Source of the DNA: Spirodela intermedia | Lineage: Eukaryota > Streptophyta > Magnoliopsida > Alismatales > Araceae | Length of the DNA: 64,000 nt | NCBI GenBank assembly: GCA_902729315.2 | Contig: LR746278.1 | Span: 5,063,911-5,127,910 of the forward strand | Direction: 5' to 3' | Shown here: piece by piece, positions 14,001-26,900 of the stretch | Layout: the number at the start of each line of letters is the position of its first letter | Position numbering within the stretch: position 1 is the stretch's first letter | The notes under the pieces: generated by a model | Seen by the model: only the letters and a program-made list of their open reading frames with translations | Databases searched by the model: none | What the model was told of the DNA's origin: nothing | Position numbers and translations under genes: made by a program

Positions 14001-17000
14001 ATATTACCTACGTCACCTGCTTGTAATTTCATGGATTGAATGCATGGTGTAACCCCCTCCAAAACATACATCCTGCTGTTGTTGTTAGGCCAGAAGCGGA
14101 AATGAAAAACCCATTCCTGGCCCTTGACATCTTGAATTTTTATAGGGAGCCCTTCAGGCTGAGAAATTGAAGGAAAGTATGCCTAATAGCAAAGGATGTA
14201 AGCACCAAAAGAAAATGAAATTAAATTGGTAAATACAGATTATACAAATATTTCTTGCTACCTACAGGTATAAACTCAAAACTACAAAATCGGTATTAAC
14301 GTCACAGACTTAAAAATTCAAAAAAATATTAAATAATGAGCAACTCCTACGATGGAGTCTGGATTGACAACTCGTTATTACATTCCTGACTTTACTATGA
14401 GATTTATGGAGACCATACACCTCCAGAAAATGTGTTCTGGGAAAAGAGATGTGCAACTCTAAACTAGGAAAAAGATGCGGCATTTTGCATGGACATTAAT
14501 GTACCACAGTTTTATATTTCATTGTATGCATGAGAAAGAGAGAGATGGAGAAGGGAAGAACCAGAATTAAAAAAAACTTACTGAAATCGATAGATTAAAT
14601 ATTACAGTAGAGGGAGACAAAAATACATTTAAACCGCGAAAGGACTGTTGAAACAACATATAAAAGGAATTTAAGCGTCAAAAGAAGCCAATTCATTTCC
14701 AAAGCACCATGCTAGAAGGTCAGTCACACCCACAGACAAGGAGCAATAACCTAAAGAATGTTACAACCTCTTCTGTAGCGTGACAGCAGAAAGTTGTAGA
14801 CAAAAAGAAATTTAGGCAATTATATCAATTGAGTTCTATTATAACTTAACTGAAAGATGTCTTCACCTCTGCACATTTCTTTGGAAGCACTAAGCGTCCT
14901 ATCCGACCAGCATCACTAGCACTCAGCATCTTCTCAAACAAAGGAGTGATAACAAAATTTGAACTTGGGTAGGTTAAGTTCATACAATTTTTGTACAAAG
15001 ATGGAAAAAAAAAGTTGCTGAGACTTTCATTCTAAGCTGAATGATAGTGCAAACTTTATAAAAGTGCTTAAAATACCAAACTCTATTCACCATTTCAGTG
15101 CATCATTGAAAGGATACTCTCTAGAAATTTGTTGCAGCTCTTGATCAGTTATCCTAGGCCAATATCGAGGAAGTAGCTGATTTCGTCCCCGACCTTCTGC
15201 TCGGGGTCTTCCATTGTGCACTTGACTCTGTGGCTGTCCACCAGATTCAGCTGAATTGTGACAGTTAGAGAAGTTATCTTTAGCCAGCAACGAGGCATGT
15301 CTATGCTGGTGTGGACGAGAAGAAAAAAATCTGGCAGACTCACGCTTATCACCTGGTAGAGGAAGAGGTGCAGCCAGTCCAAGGGATGCAGCTGATTGAT
15401 TTTCTTTCAGGTAAGTCACAATTGGCATATTCATGGTTGAAACTAGAGGTATATCACGGCCAATTCCAGAATCAGAATTTATAGAAAGGCTTGAAACAGG
15501 TCCCTTCTGTGTAGCCAGATTTTTGGCTTCTCCTGCAAGGTGGGGTGAATTTTCTGATGCATCAATGCCTTCTTCTCTAATCAATTGATGGGCTGCTACT
15601 GGAGCTCCAAATGTCCTATTCCCATTGAAAAATTTCCCCAGTTGTGTATGGATCTGAGGTGTCAGCCTTTCTGGTAGACCGTCAAATTCAATCTTATCCT
15701 GAGAACTAGTAGCAAATCCTCTGGCTGAAGTAAATATGTCAGTGCCATTAGGCCCATCAAATTCATATGGCAAACGTTGCTGCACTTCTGACCTAGTGCT
15801 CCACATATAAGGTGCATGATGCCAATTTCCCGAAACTTGATGGGAAGCTGTAAGCTGGCTCCCGTTTTTAGTGGAGAAGTCTTTCAACCTTTCTTGACCC
15901 AATGGAAAAAGTAAAGAGAATTGTCGTATGTGTTTTGGTACCTGTGGAAGATAAGATTATTTATTGAGTAAGATATCAGCCAAGGAGTTGATGATGGGCT
16001 TTGATCAGCAGCTAAAAGCAGTGGTTACTCTGATGTATGAAAGAGTGGATCTCACCAAAAGAATTATCACAAAGAGAGAAAACGGAACTCTACACATAAG
16101 GATGCATCCAGACAGAAGCTTAATTAAGGTGGTACCATCTTAAAGTCGACAGAAAAATAAAAGGAACGATTCCTTCCAGTGTCTTTGTACCAGAAGTCTA
16201 GGAATTTTCAGCACATTTCCTTGTTGGGTAAAATATACTTCAAAAAATTTAGAAAGACTGTGATATTCCTCTCACAAGGAGACTCTAGGTTTGTGTCGGC
16301 ATGCAAACGTTTTTTTATAGGATGTTGCGAAAAATATAATGGATATGATTTCGAGTGGCAAAATTTTGTAGCTCAGAACCGGACGGTAACCAGAGACTCA
16401 TAAAATCTTGGGACCATATAACGAGAAACATCCACACAAAAGAGGCAAAGTATAACACATCAACAAAGAACATTACCGAAAGAGAACACATATTCTCCAT
16501 CCTTCTCAGATTTTATCAAAGGAGAAATACATCATAGTAATGAAGAATAAATAGCTTCTTCTTAAGCAGATCTGGATGGCATAAGACACTGAAGAATAAA
16601 AATAAAAAGAATATGAAATCAAAATAAGAACCTTTCAAAGAATGAACTTTTTTATCTCTTGTAATAAGTCGAGTAACGGAATGCCACAGTGCTCCTCAGA
16701 AGTAAAACGCTCCTAAATACACCCTAAACTTTCAAATTAGACCCGGAAGGTATACCTTCCTTCAAAAGCTTCCAAAAAAGGGACTATGAAGCAAAATATA
16801 TGCATTGCTCTTCCATTCTTGTAAACAGGACCTATCAGACATGCATGTGTACAGGAATACATAAAAAACCTAGTATTTCAGACTAGAACTAATGTAATGC
16901 TCTTTATTCAGGTGAGATGCACTTTTTTTGAAGATACATTGTTCCTAAAGCGGTCATTGAGCCCATCAGTCAAGTCGGCATTCAAAATGCCCAGAGGCTA

Positions 17001-18937
17001 GAAAAATAACAGATCACAAGCAATCTTCAATCTACATCACAGGACTGATAGCTGGGGACTTATGACGCACTACACAACATTCCTAGAGGCTATACAAGAG
17101 ATTGCATTGAATATAGAAAGATATGATCCCCATCCTAGCACTCAACAACTTTACGGATGAGATATCTGAGCTGAGGGTAGTCAGGGGAGTAATCAGGGCA
17201 GATGTTTAGATAATGAGCTTTAATAAATGAAAGTTGAGCAACAGTAGGAGTCTAATACTCAATTTTGAACAACATCTCACTCAAGTAGCAAATACAAGGT
17301 TTCAACTTTTTATATCTGGCTGGTAGTAATAAATAAGTTTTATTCAGAAATTTGTCAAAAAAATCGACAAGAAGCAGTTCCAGAAATTCGAAACCAAAAA
17401 TATTATAGACCAGACATATGATAGATTTGCTTCTGTATTTGTGCCAAGGACACCATAAATTTTTCAGGTGGGGAACAAGGAATAGATCAAGAATATGATT
17501 GAAAAATAAGCCTTCGATGGAGAATACAGATAGAGCATGTCAGGTTGTCCAAAACTAAGGGCTTAGGTTTTTAGAAAGCTACTCCACTAGAAGATAGAAA
17601 CTTAACATCACTTGTCATGACTAACAGTGTGTATCTCTCATGAAAATTTGAAGGAACAAGAAATGTTGCTAAAGATAAAATGACATGCTTCATAAAGATA
17701 CAGGTGGATGTTTTCCTTACAGTTGCAAAGCTTTTCTGAGCACAAGAGATGCACTCAATTCCTCCAGCATCAAGTAGCATAAACGACGCAACAGATACAA
17801 TACATCCACAATGAACCCACTGGAGAGACATCATAAATGATTAAAAATGACCATAAATTACCATACACCAATTTATACTAATGGAAGACAAACATAGCAC
17901 AAACACAGCCATAGTTCCTCATCATCATTTATCTCTACTCACCTTACCACAAAATCCGCACTTCCTCCAGCCATCAGCATCAGAATGAAATGTCTCACAG
18001 AAGCTCCCTTGCTCGTATGCAGCACTAAGAGTCAGCGATAACAAACAAAAATGAGTTAGAAAGAATTCAATGGATATAATTTTAGATCTAGAATATATCT
18101 AAGCAATTGAACGACTGATTAAACTCAAGTATGCAGAATTTAGAAGCATCTGGACTAAAAACAGAGAAGTCAGAAGCACCACAAGCTTCAAGACACTGGT
18201 CAAGGAATACAAATTTCTAACTGACCTCCAAGACACACGCCGGTTAATAACCAGCAGAACAGAATTAGCCACTACAAGGGAAATAAGAGAACCAGATACA
18301 CAAAACGAGAGCATGACGTTTATAAGCTTAGCTGTTCACCAGCTCATGTACACGAAATTAAATTCAACCTCTCCTCAACTTCATGAGATGTATTCACGCA
18401 CCGAATCCAAACAAAAGCTTGAAATAACCAAAAAAGAAGACGATACCAAAGACAATATTCGCATGAGGCAGCTCAATGTGACCAGACTCACAGAGCTCAA
18501 AGAATGGGGATTTTCCGGGATAGTCCGTACTCCGCGTCGTCCGCCGTTCACCCCGTCGTGGAAAAATAAGTGAACACCTTAAATTGCGAACTAACCGCAT
18601 CGGATGATGAAATCGAACCCCCCCCCTCTCAACGACTCAAAAAAGTTCTCAAATCTTCCGACCAGCGCGACTTCACACCCAATGCCTATACGACGGAAAA
18701 GGTCAAAGCGGCGTACGGGGGAAGCACAGAGAGAGAGAGAGAGAACACTCACGAACAGTGATCGCAGAGTTCGGCGAGCTCCCCGGAGCGCAAGTGCCAA
18801 CCCCTCCAGCGCGGCGGCGGCGACTCCGCTGTCTTCCTCTTGCAGTATGTATTGAAACATCTCTTCCCGGTAAGCGGGACCAAAGAGCCCGTCGCCCCCA
18901 CCGTTGCCGCCGCAGCCGGCGCAGGCGAGGACGACAT
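5046..18937 (-). CDS. VAL: VAL/HSI2-type B3 domain repressor
   Basis: Coding exons on the minus strand: 18937-18753, 18024-17943, 17819-17721, 15941-15118, 14963-14867, 14182-14008, 11765-11689, 10557-10156, 9106-9057, 6965-6852, 5788-5721 and 5398-5046. All junctions are GT-AG and the phases join into one 841-aa frame; the start is the first ATG after an in-frame stop. Order of parts: a Cys-rich PHD-like region with [12 protein letters not shown] and HCGC (about residues 25-120); [13 protein letters not shown] before a complete B3 domain (about 398-510, with [30 protein letters not shown] and [10 protein letters not shown]); a CW zinc finger (about 667-707, C-x2-C, WTC and ERASC); a short Cys-rich tail; and an EAR motif DLNVRP near residue 827. 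VAL proteins are nuclear, bind RY (CATGCA) sites through B3, read histone H3K4 methylation through CW, and recruit Polycomb and deacetylase activity to silence embryonic and FLC-type genes. The closest type I recall is rice Os07g0679700. The tail has lost several cysteines (see findings). Family assignment is firm; exon ends are manual. Confidence 0.93.
8783..8816. repeat. (GA)n/(GAGC)n microsatellite in a VAL intron
   Basis: A run of GAGC units turns into about 12 GA units. It lies in the intron between the VAL exons at 9106-9057 and 6965-6852. Confidence 0.9.
11766..14007 (-). other. Longest VAL intron (2.2 kb), inside the B3 domain
   Basis: This intron separates the two C-terminal B3-coding exons. 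No conserved protein is visible in it. An unusually open segment near 12.0-12.44 kb on both strands has no recognisable product and may be an old insertion. The VAL introns 15942-17720 (1.8 kb) and 6966-9056 (2.1 kb) likewise hold nothing I recognise. Confidence 0.6.
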
Positions 18938-19674
18938 CGCTGAGCTCGTCTTCAGAGCGCTGGCGTAGGAAGGAGCCACTGAGGGATCCCCTGCTGAATC
19001 CCCCCCCTCCCCCCGACCGGAAGGAAGCTCGGAAGGGGAGGTCGGAGAAGGGAAGGTAGAACGTCGCCGGCGAGACTGCCGTGAGGACTCCGGCAAAGAC
19101 GAAGCACATATTATACATATATACTACGGGAACACCCGACGGTTGCTGATGTGGCAAAGCGGGTAGAGCAGTTGCGGCTCGTTTAATCTCACCGGTGAGT
19201 GCCTGTACTCTCCACCGAATATCCAGTCCCACGTCATATAAAAAAGCACAAAAATAGACCCGGATATTTAACGCCATGAACGTCCGTTCATTTATTCGAA
19301 AGAAGCCACGAAAATATAATTCGCGAGATTTTCGTTTTCAATAATATAAAATAAAATGTAAATATTATCTAGTTAAGTGAATAATGGCGACAACATAGGC
19401 AGAAGTGGACTTTTAATATGCCTTCATGGTCAACGGTATAGCCCCACTCAGCCACCTCCCGCCATGGCCAATCAATAGTCCGTCCATTTTATCCGCGCCA
19501 GAGGAGGATATGGCTCCCTGGGCGCGTTGACCAATGTAATACAGAGAGAAAGAAGAGAGATAAAGAGAGAGAGAGAGAGAGAGAGAGTGAGGAGAGAGAA
19601 AGAAAGAGAGAGAGAGCAAGAGAGAGAGAAAGAGGGAGAGAGAGCAAGAGAGAGAAAGAGGGAGAGAAAAAGAA

Positions 19675-19707
<33 letters not shown>

Positions 19708-20685
19708 AGAGAGGGAGAGAGAAAGAAAGAGAGGGAGGGCAGAGCCAACTGAGACTGTTGCTCGGTTGCGGATCGCATCACCATGATGGGCCAATTTCAT
19801 CTCTGAACTTCAATGCGAGACGTGTTAATGTAAAGTGAGGGAGAGAGAGAGAGAGAGAGAGGCCTTGTTGTACTTATCTTGGTGTAAGAGAAGCGTGTGA
19901 GATGAAAGAAGATGAGGTGTCGGCGGTGAAGGCCGCCACACACGTGAGCGAGGGAGCGGCATTTTGGAATCCCGAATTCTGGGCGTCTGTTTGGCAGCGT
20001 CCTCCCGTGGCCGCCTGCCTGCGCCTGGAGGGGGATTTACCGTTTCGAGTTTTCTCTTCCCCCACGGGAATCGTTTCGGGTCGTGGGTGCCCGAGAAATC
20101 GCGGAGAAACGCGAATTCTCTTGGCAGATCGCGTCCGCCGCAGCCCGGCGGGGAACCGCCTGCGTCCGCCTTTCCAGATCTCCGCGCGGGGGAATTTTTC
20201 TTCTTCTTCCAGATCTCGACGAGTATGGATTCGCTCTCTAGTTGTGGTTTCGGCATCTGTGGTGGCGTCAGTTCTTCGTCATTCGTCTGCCTAAGATTCC
20301 CTGTTGTGTTTCGAGTTGTCCTTTTTGAATTACCTCTGGGGAATTAGGGTTAGGGCGGGGCCAGTGCCTGATTTACGAAGGGCTTTCTTGAAATAGGTGA
20401 TCCTTGCCTCGAAATTTAAACAGCTCTTTCTCGCGAAGGCGATCTTCTTGTAGGAGTCTCGGCTTTTGAGACACAATTCAGATTGTTTGCTTGTTTTTCG
20501 CATCCATTTCATTCTTCTCACAGCGGACCGCAATGTGACGTATTCATTGCTTTCAGTATTCTATGGCGAATAGGTTTTGCGAGTCTCAAGTCGTCGGTGG
20601 TTGGAGTCTAGCGTGAACGGCATCGGCAATCGGAGCATTGAAAGTTAGTTATGCAGATCTAGGGTGTCAGTCGTGTGGTCTTAAT
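18938..20685. promoter_or_regulatory. Shared region between divergent VAL and TKI1 start codons
   Basis: The start codons of VAL (minus) and TKI1 (plus) are 1.75 kb apart, head to head. A TATA-like ATATAT stretch at about 19108-19125 would suit VAL, about 180 bp from its ATG. A GA-rich tract fills 19540-19740, with a second run near 19838-19861. GC-rich DNA from about 19.9 to 20.35 kb looks like the TKI1 leader, and it contains a short upstream reading frame from the ATG at 20225. GA tracts are targets of plant BPC/GAGA-binding proteins, so shared regulation is possible but is inference. Confidence 0.5.
19540..19740. repeat. GA-rich low-complexity tract
   Basis: About 200 bp of nearly uninterrupted purine (GA, GAAA, GGA units) on the plus strand. 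The Arg/Glu- or Ser/Leu-rich open frames across it are artefacts of the repeat. Confidence 0.9.
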
Positions 20686-23600
20686 ATGCCCCCACAATCA
20701 GAGGCAAACTCTGGTGCTCCACAGAATCCTCCATCAGAGAATATTTCAAATAAAGGTGGAGGTGATGTCGATACTACGTTCTCTTCTGCAGCCGTTGCTA
20801 CTCAGAAACCTGGTAACAACATTTTTTTCATAGTTATATTTCGAATGTTTGCTGTTGGAAATCACTGCCTTTCCGCGAATTCCATCTGCAAATGTCAAAA
20901 AAGATTTTGCAAAAATTCTGCCCCAGAAACCATCTCTTTTTGTTTCATCTTCATTTTGTGATGAAGGTGTAATGCACTCCATAAACTGTAATCTATTCTT
21001 TTGATGCAGTGAAGAAGCCTACACGACAATGGGCTGCTTGGACACGCCAAGAGGAGGAAAGCTTTTTCAATGCATTACGACAAGTTGGCAAAGTACTTTC
21101 TCACTCGCTAAGCATATTTCCATTAGAATGCTTGGTTGTTAACTGGATATCTGATTGTGGTTTCAGAACTTTGAGAAGATAACTTGCCGAGTTCAGAGCA
21201 AAAATAAAGAGCAGGTATAGAATGCGAACCCCATGTTATTTTATTTTTGGTCTTTGATAGGTGTCGTTTACTGTCAAGAGATTTACCCTGCGAATAGTTT
21301 TTTTGGATAAGCTTACACATATGAATATAGATGGTGAACACTCGATAAAGCTATGAAATACGGCGAAAAGTTTTTTTTTTTTTTTTGTGAACGAAACATC
21401 GCCCAGAAGTAAAAGACTGATTTTCCACTAGGGTTAAAGCCCACAATGTTATTACACTTAATTGAACTATTATATGGTTTGAAAAGTGAGTTAAGTTCCA
21501 TAGGTTGGGGGACTAAGAATTCCTGAGCACTTACTTTAACATGTCGTGCTAAATAAATTTTATTTTCTCTTAGTTTCTTAAGATAAGTCCTGTGTAATAT
21601 CCTCTTCATAAGAAAGATGCTGTCCCATCTTTTCTGAAATGAGGTCCTCAAGACTTGGTGGGGTTAATACACTTCCTCCAAGCAATGGCTTTTCTGATTA
21701 CTCAATTTCAGATTGATATTTAATCAATTCCTGGTTTTACTGAAGTCAAGATAATTCCCTTATCCGTCTCCATGTCCTTCCTGAAAGTTGTATCTAAGCT
21801 CATTTTTAATTCTTTATTTAAAAGTTGTTCTTTGGCTTGTCTTATGGTTGATAAGCTGCTGCAATAGATAACAGAAATATATTTAAATTTTCTGGGAAAT
21901 CTCTGCTGGTCTAGGAAAGGATCTGGTATTACATTTCAGTTGGTCTATCAGAATTCTGTATCAATTTTTGATATTTTTCTGCTAGGAAAGGATATGGTAT
22001 AATCTTTTTTGCTCCAATTTTGCCCAAGCTGAAATCACCACCACTTGAATTTTGTCCTCTTAAAAAGCCGGTTGGAGGTTTGCAACCCTGTGGTGTGTGC
22101 AACCTTAGCGTTTTATTCGTCAATGCATCAACCTGTGGTTCTTTTGCCAATTGTACATTCATAATGGAGCTAAATTCCATATCCTAGTCGTTTAGTGTTT
22201 GTTGATAAATGTCGAGATTAGGTGAGACAGAAGAATGATGTGCATTATTTTAACTGTGTATTTTTTCCCCTGTCAGGTAACTTTCTTTGTATAGTCAAGC
22301 TTTATCCTCCTATCTGTCTTTTCTGGAAAATGATCCCAGAAGGTGTTTTCCCCGCTCGCCTAATACCCTGGCAGAACTCTCCTTGTTGATAACACGGTCT
22401 CATTATGGTCACATAGTCATCTTTGGCATATTTATTTTAAATTGATAGTCATCCGGTAATCATTTTATTTATCCGCTAGGTTATTTTGGGATGCGTTTCC
22501 TAGGTAGACATGAAGAATCTTGTAAATTACAGCATGCAGGGAAATAAGTTAAGAACGACTAATAAATAAAACAGGAGAGTTTTAAAGATATTGTTTCTTA
22601 AGTGGTGAACTGTACATCTTTTTTGCATGTTTATGTGACTTAGTAAAATCTTATTTGACATTTATCTACAATTTTCATGATGAAGACCCTTATTTTTTTC
22701 CTCTTTTCACGAAGGGCTGATCTCTTAGACAATTTGCTTTCCCTATTGTAGTGCCATAACTGTTGGAGCCGATTTGATATTTTGTTACCTTCTTCCTGCT
22801 TTTGTTATTCAGGTGAGGCACTATTACTATCGTCTTGTGAGACGCATGAATAAGCTACTAGGACCAGGGTTTAGTCTTGATGCGAAAAACTCAAAGGATA
22901 CAAATGCTGCGATGCTTCGTTGGTGAGAATTAGTTGGTTATGAATCTATTCGTTGCTTAATATTTTTTTGTTATTTACACACCCACCGGAACTGCTTCTA
23001 GTTTTTTTATTGATAATATTGCTGTTTTTAGACTTACTTTCTTATATCTTGTTTTATTTGTTAGATCATGCTTAGTATTGTTTTTGTGCAGAAATGAGTC
23101 ATTTATTGCTCACTTCTGGTTTTTTCTTCGTTCTTTTCTACAGAGTGCTTATCAATGCTAAACGTGGTTATCTTCTTTTGCCTATCAGGGAATCCTAGTT
23201 CTGTTAAATGCAATAATAATAGTGGAAATGCATGCTCTTTAAGATTGATACTGAATAGATGGCTACCTTTATTCTTCTTTGGCACCTACTCCCTGGTTAC
23301 TAGGACAGGAGTTTTGCTTTATGTGTCTCTTTTATTGCTTGAATTAGAAGTAGCGATTGTTAGAGGTGGCTTCTTTTGCCGTGTGTAACCAGTTCCTATA
23401 TTTACTGGTACTGTCGTAACATTCAATATTTTATGTTCCTCAGAAACTAGAGCGCTTGTCTTTTGGTCACTTTCATTTTACTCTTTTAGGTTTTTTTGCT
23501 CCGAATTCTTATGATACTATGCTCATGTGAATTTCATAATATGACATAGTCATACGTCATTGTAGATGATGTACACATTGTCTGCTGTCATTGAAATGTT

Positions 23601-23916
23601 GCATTGTAAGCTAACTACAATTTCGAATGAGATGAATTGCGTGCTCTCTAGCTTGGGCCTTGACATTCTTTGTAATCGTGCTCTAGAACAGCCTTGTGAA
23701 ACTATTGTTTGAGTCAAGATTAAAACCATTTTCCGATCCATTGTCTTCATAGTCGACATGGATTCCCAAATTAACCAGATCTGATGTGGTTCGGATCCAG
23801 ATGCCCTCCTCTCTCCTTCTGAGAGTGAGTGGCAGGACATGGTACATAGAGTGGACCACTTGGTGGTGTTAGTGTGTGGTCCACAGCCATTGGTGACAGT
23901 CTGAATTATGATCTTT

Positions 23917-23952
<36 letters not shown>

Positions 23953-26900
23953 TTTCTTCTTCCCTTCTCTTTTCCCTTCTCTCTCTGCTCCTCTTTCTTC
24001 TTCCTCCATCACCCGTTCCCCAACAGTGAGCACTAAATGCTGCTCTTCAATTTGTTCCCTTGGCTGCAGCAATTTTGTTGGAAATTGGCTGGCCCTCTCC
24101 TTAGTTCAGGTGATCTCTGGGGATTTGTGTTTTTGTTCTTTGTCATATCCCCTGGTTTCAGAGGGTGATGATTTTTGATACTACCATCAGATTAGGCGAA
24201 ATCAGCTATTCTGATATGGCTTTTTAGCTGACCCAAGCCAGATCTAATCCACCATATTCCAAGTGGCTCAGGTGATCAGCCCAGATTTTCAGAGTCGGTT
24301 CTCCATGCCTGAGCTGCCCTGGAGCAGCCCATTTAGATATATATTTCGCTAATTCTCTGTATGTTACTGAATTTATTCATCTTTGGTTGATACTTGTTAC
24401 ATCCCTACAATTAGCGAATTTCGGAAAGCTGTTGTTGATGTTGCTGGGCACTTCTCTTTACAATTGCTTTGGTTCATAATTGATGAAATTTATCCAAATT
24501 CCTTATCTGTCTTCAGATATTGACTGATGATCCACACAACTGACAATCTAAAATGACTCTTTCAAAGTACTCTAGATAAAGACATCCGTGAGAAGAGATC
24601 ATCTTTGTCTTTTGCTTTAGGACTTGTACACCACCTGCTTAATTGCAAACTAAAGCGAAAGCGTTTTCCATAGTCCAGTGGATATTTTAATATACTACTT
24701 TAATGATGACATTTTAATATCCACCTGATGAATTTTCTTTCTTAAATATTCTTGTAGGTGGTCATTACTTGAAAAGTATAGTTGCACTGCTTCAAAGCTC
24801 CATCTGAAGCCCAGGAGGTTTAAGACCTTTATTGAAACTTTGGTTAGTTTCTCATTTTTGTCTTTATGTTCTCTGTATTTTTTTCCTTCTTTTTGACTTT
24901 TTGTGTTCTTTTTGATAACCTAGTTGATACTGACTTCGATTCTAATTTTGGCTATCAAGGCTCAGCAACTTTTGAAGGACCGTAACAGGACTAGACGAAA
25001 ACGGCCTTACCAGGGAGAGAATTGTTCTATTCCCATGACAGCAGAGTCTATCTTCAGCAAGCCCCCAGGGCATGATGTCCATATGGTCAAACTTGTTTTT
25101 GTTGATAGCCAAAACTCTCCGAAGTTGGGGAATACAAAACTGACCTCCACGAAGCGTGGTGCAAGCGCTGCTGTTAATGTTAGTAAAGGGGAAGTGTCTA
25201 TCATGAAGACTGTGAATCAAAAACGGCGGGCAGGTAATCAAAAACTGCATTCTCTCTTGTGACGAAAATAATTGATGCATATTTTTGCACATAAATTTTT
25301 GATTATATAAACTTATTAAAAATTGTAGTACTTTTTATCTCACTATTATTCATGGTATTATGAACACTGAAGTAGTTTTGCCATGAAAATTTAAACTTTT
25401 ACAATGTGCCTAAAATACCTTGCTATTTACTTTGCAGTTTGTGGTACTGCATCCTCAGCGTACAAAAAGTGGGAGAAGGCCGCTATTGCAGGGGTTTCCT
25501 TGGTTGCTGATGCTGCAGAACATTTGGAGCGAACATCCAATGATAAAAATGGCTCTATCAGTCAAGGAACGTTGGACATGTTGCCTCCAAGCAATTGCAC
25601 CACAAATGGTAAGTTTACCAATGAATCTAAATGATGCTTGTTACGGATTAATATGTTATTGACTTTGCAGCATTCTGTTATTCAGGCAAAGCGTATGCTG
25701 GCTTTTCTGGTGATTTTGCTGAACCTCTAGTGTCTACAATCCCTGAAGGATTATGTTCTCAGCAACCAATTAGTGAAACCAATACGCAATCTCCAATGAA
25801 ACTGAAGCTCCAATTGTTCCCGATAGACGAAGTCACTCGAAAAGCACTGGAAAGGGTATAACTACTGCGGATCCATCTTTTCTCCCTATTTCCATCCCTA
25901 CCTTCCTCTCTGCCTTTCTTTATGCCGCATGCTCATACATTATCAAGTATATTTGTGTATATTATTAAAAAGCGAACAGCAGCTTGCGGATAAATAGTGT
26001 AAATTTGTGATCGAACCCTTTTTTTTTTTTTCTCTTGTTGTAGACGAAGGTGGGCTACTGTTAGGCTTCCTTTCCAATGGATCACATTTATTTGCCAAGC
26101 ATTTGTTGTTGAAGTCATGCATGTTTCTTTTGCTTGCGAGTCTCATGTCGGAGTTACATACTATTGTTGGCAATGAAAATCAATGCACGCGTTTGATCAA
26201 AACATGTTGTTTGTATGCACTCCAGAAGGGTTGAATTGAGATTTATAACTAACGAATTTTGCATTTTCAATTTCGCCATAGGATGAACGGAATCCCCATC
26301 TTGAGCTAACCTTAAGTGCTCGGAAAAGAATATCATCGATTCTTGAGCACTTGAATCGAAAATGGGGAAATTCTAGTATAGCATCTGGGGAGCTCATGCT
26401 TTTCCCATACAGCGTCCAGCAGGATAACCTCGCATGTTGTCCAAGATGGACTTTAAAGGATTCTGCTGCTAGTGCCGGAGACGTCTATGCAGTGGTCGGA
26501 AGTCCTGCTATTTTTCGACTGAGGTTTCTTCTTCAACCCTGCTAAAATCCGCTCAGTATTCGTATCCTTGCTTTTATTTTTTTTGCTTATGAGTCTTCTT
26601 TTTCATCCGTATTTTGTCAAGGTATGGCTGGTTCTCAGGTCCAGAGCATCGGTCTGCAACTGCTCAGCTTCCTTCAAATGTTCACCCTTTGGGTAGTTGT
26701 GCTCAGACGAAATACATAGAGGAAGAGGATGCCATTGGGTCTGTGAATAAGGATTTAACAGTCGAGCGTAGTTCGACTGTAACTCAGATGCCCAACCAAC
26801 CAATCTCTGGTCTGAAATTTAACTCAACGTCAGTAGGAACAGCTGCTTCACCTTCTGATAATATACAGAGATTGGGAGTTGCAGATGGCCTCATGCTGCC

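Noticed and set aside
18591-19277. A 228-codon minus-strand frame at the VAL 5' end
   Set aside because: It overlaps VAL exon 1 in another frame; the frame beginning at 18937 carries the conserved PHD-like start and joins exon 2 in phase.
19413-19838. Arg/Glu-rich and Ser/Leu-rich frames over 100 codons
   Set aside because: They come from the GA microsatellite, not from a gene.
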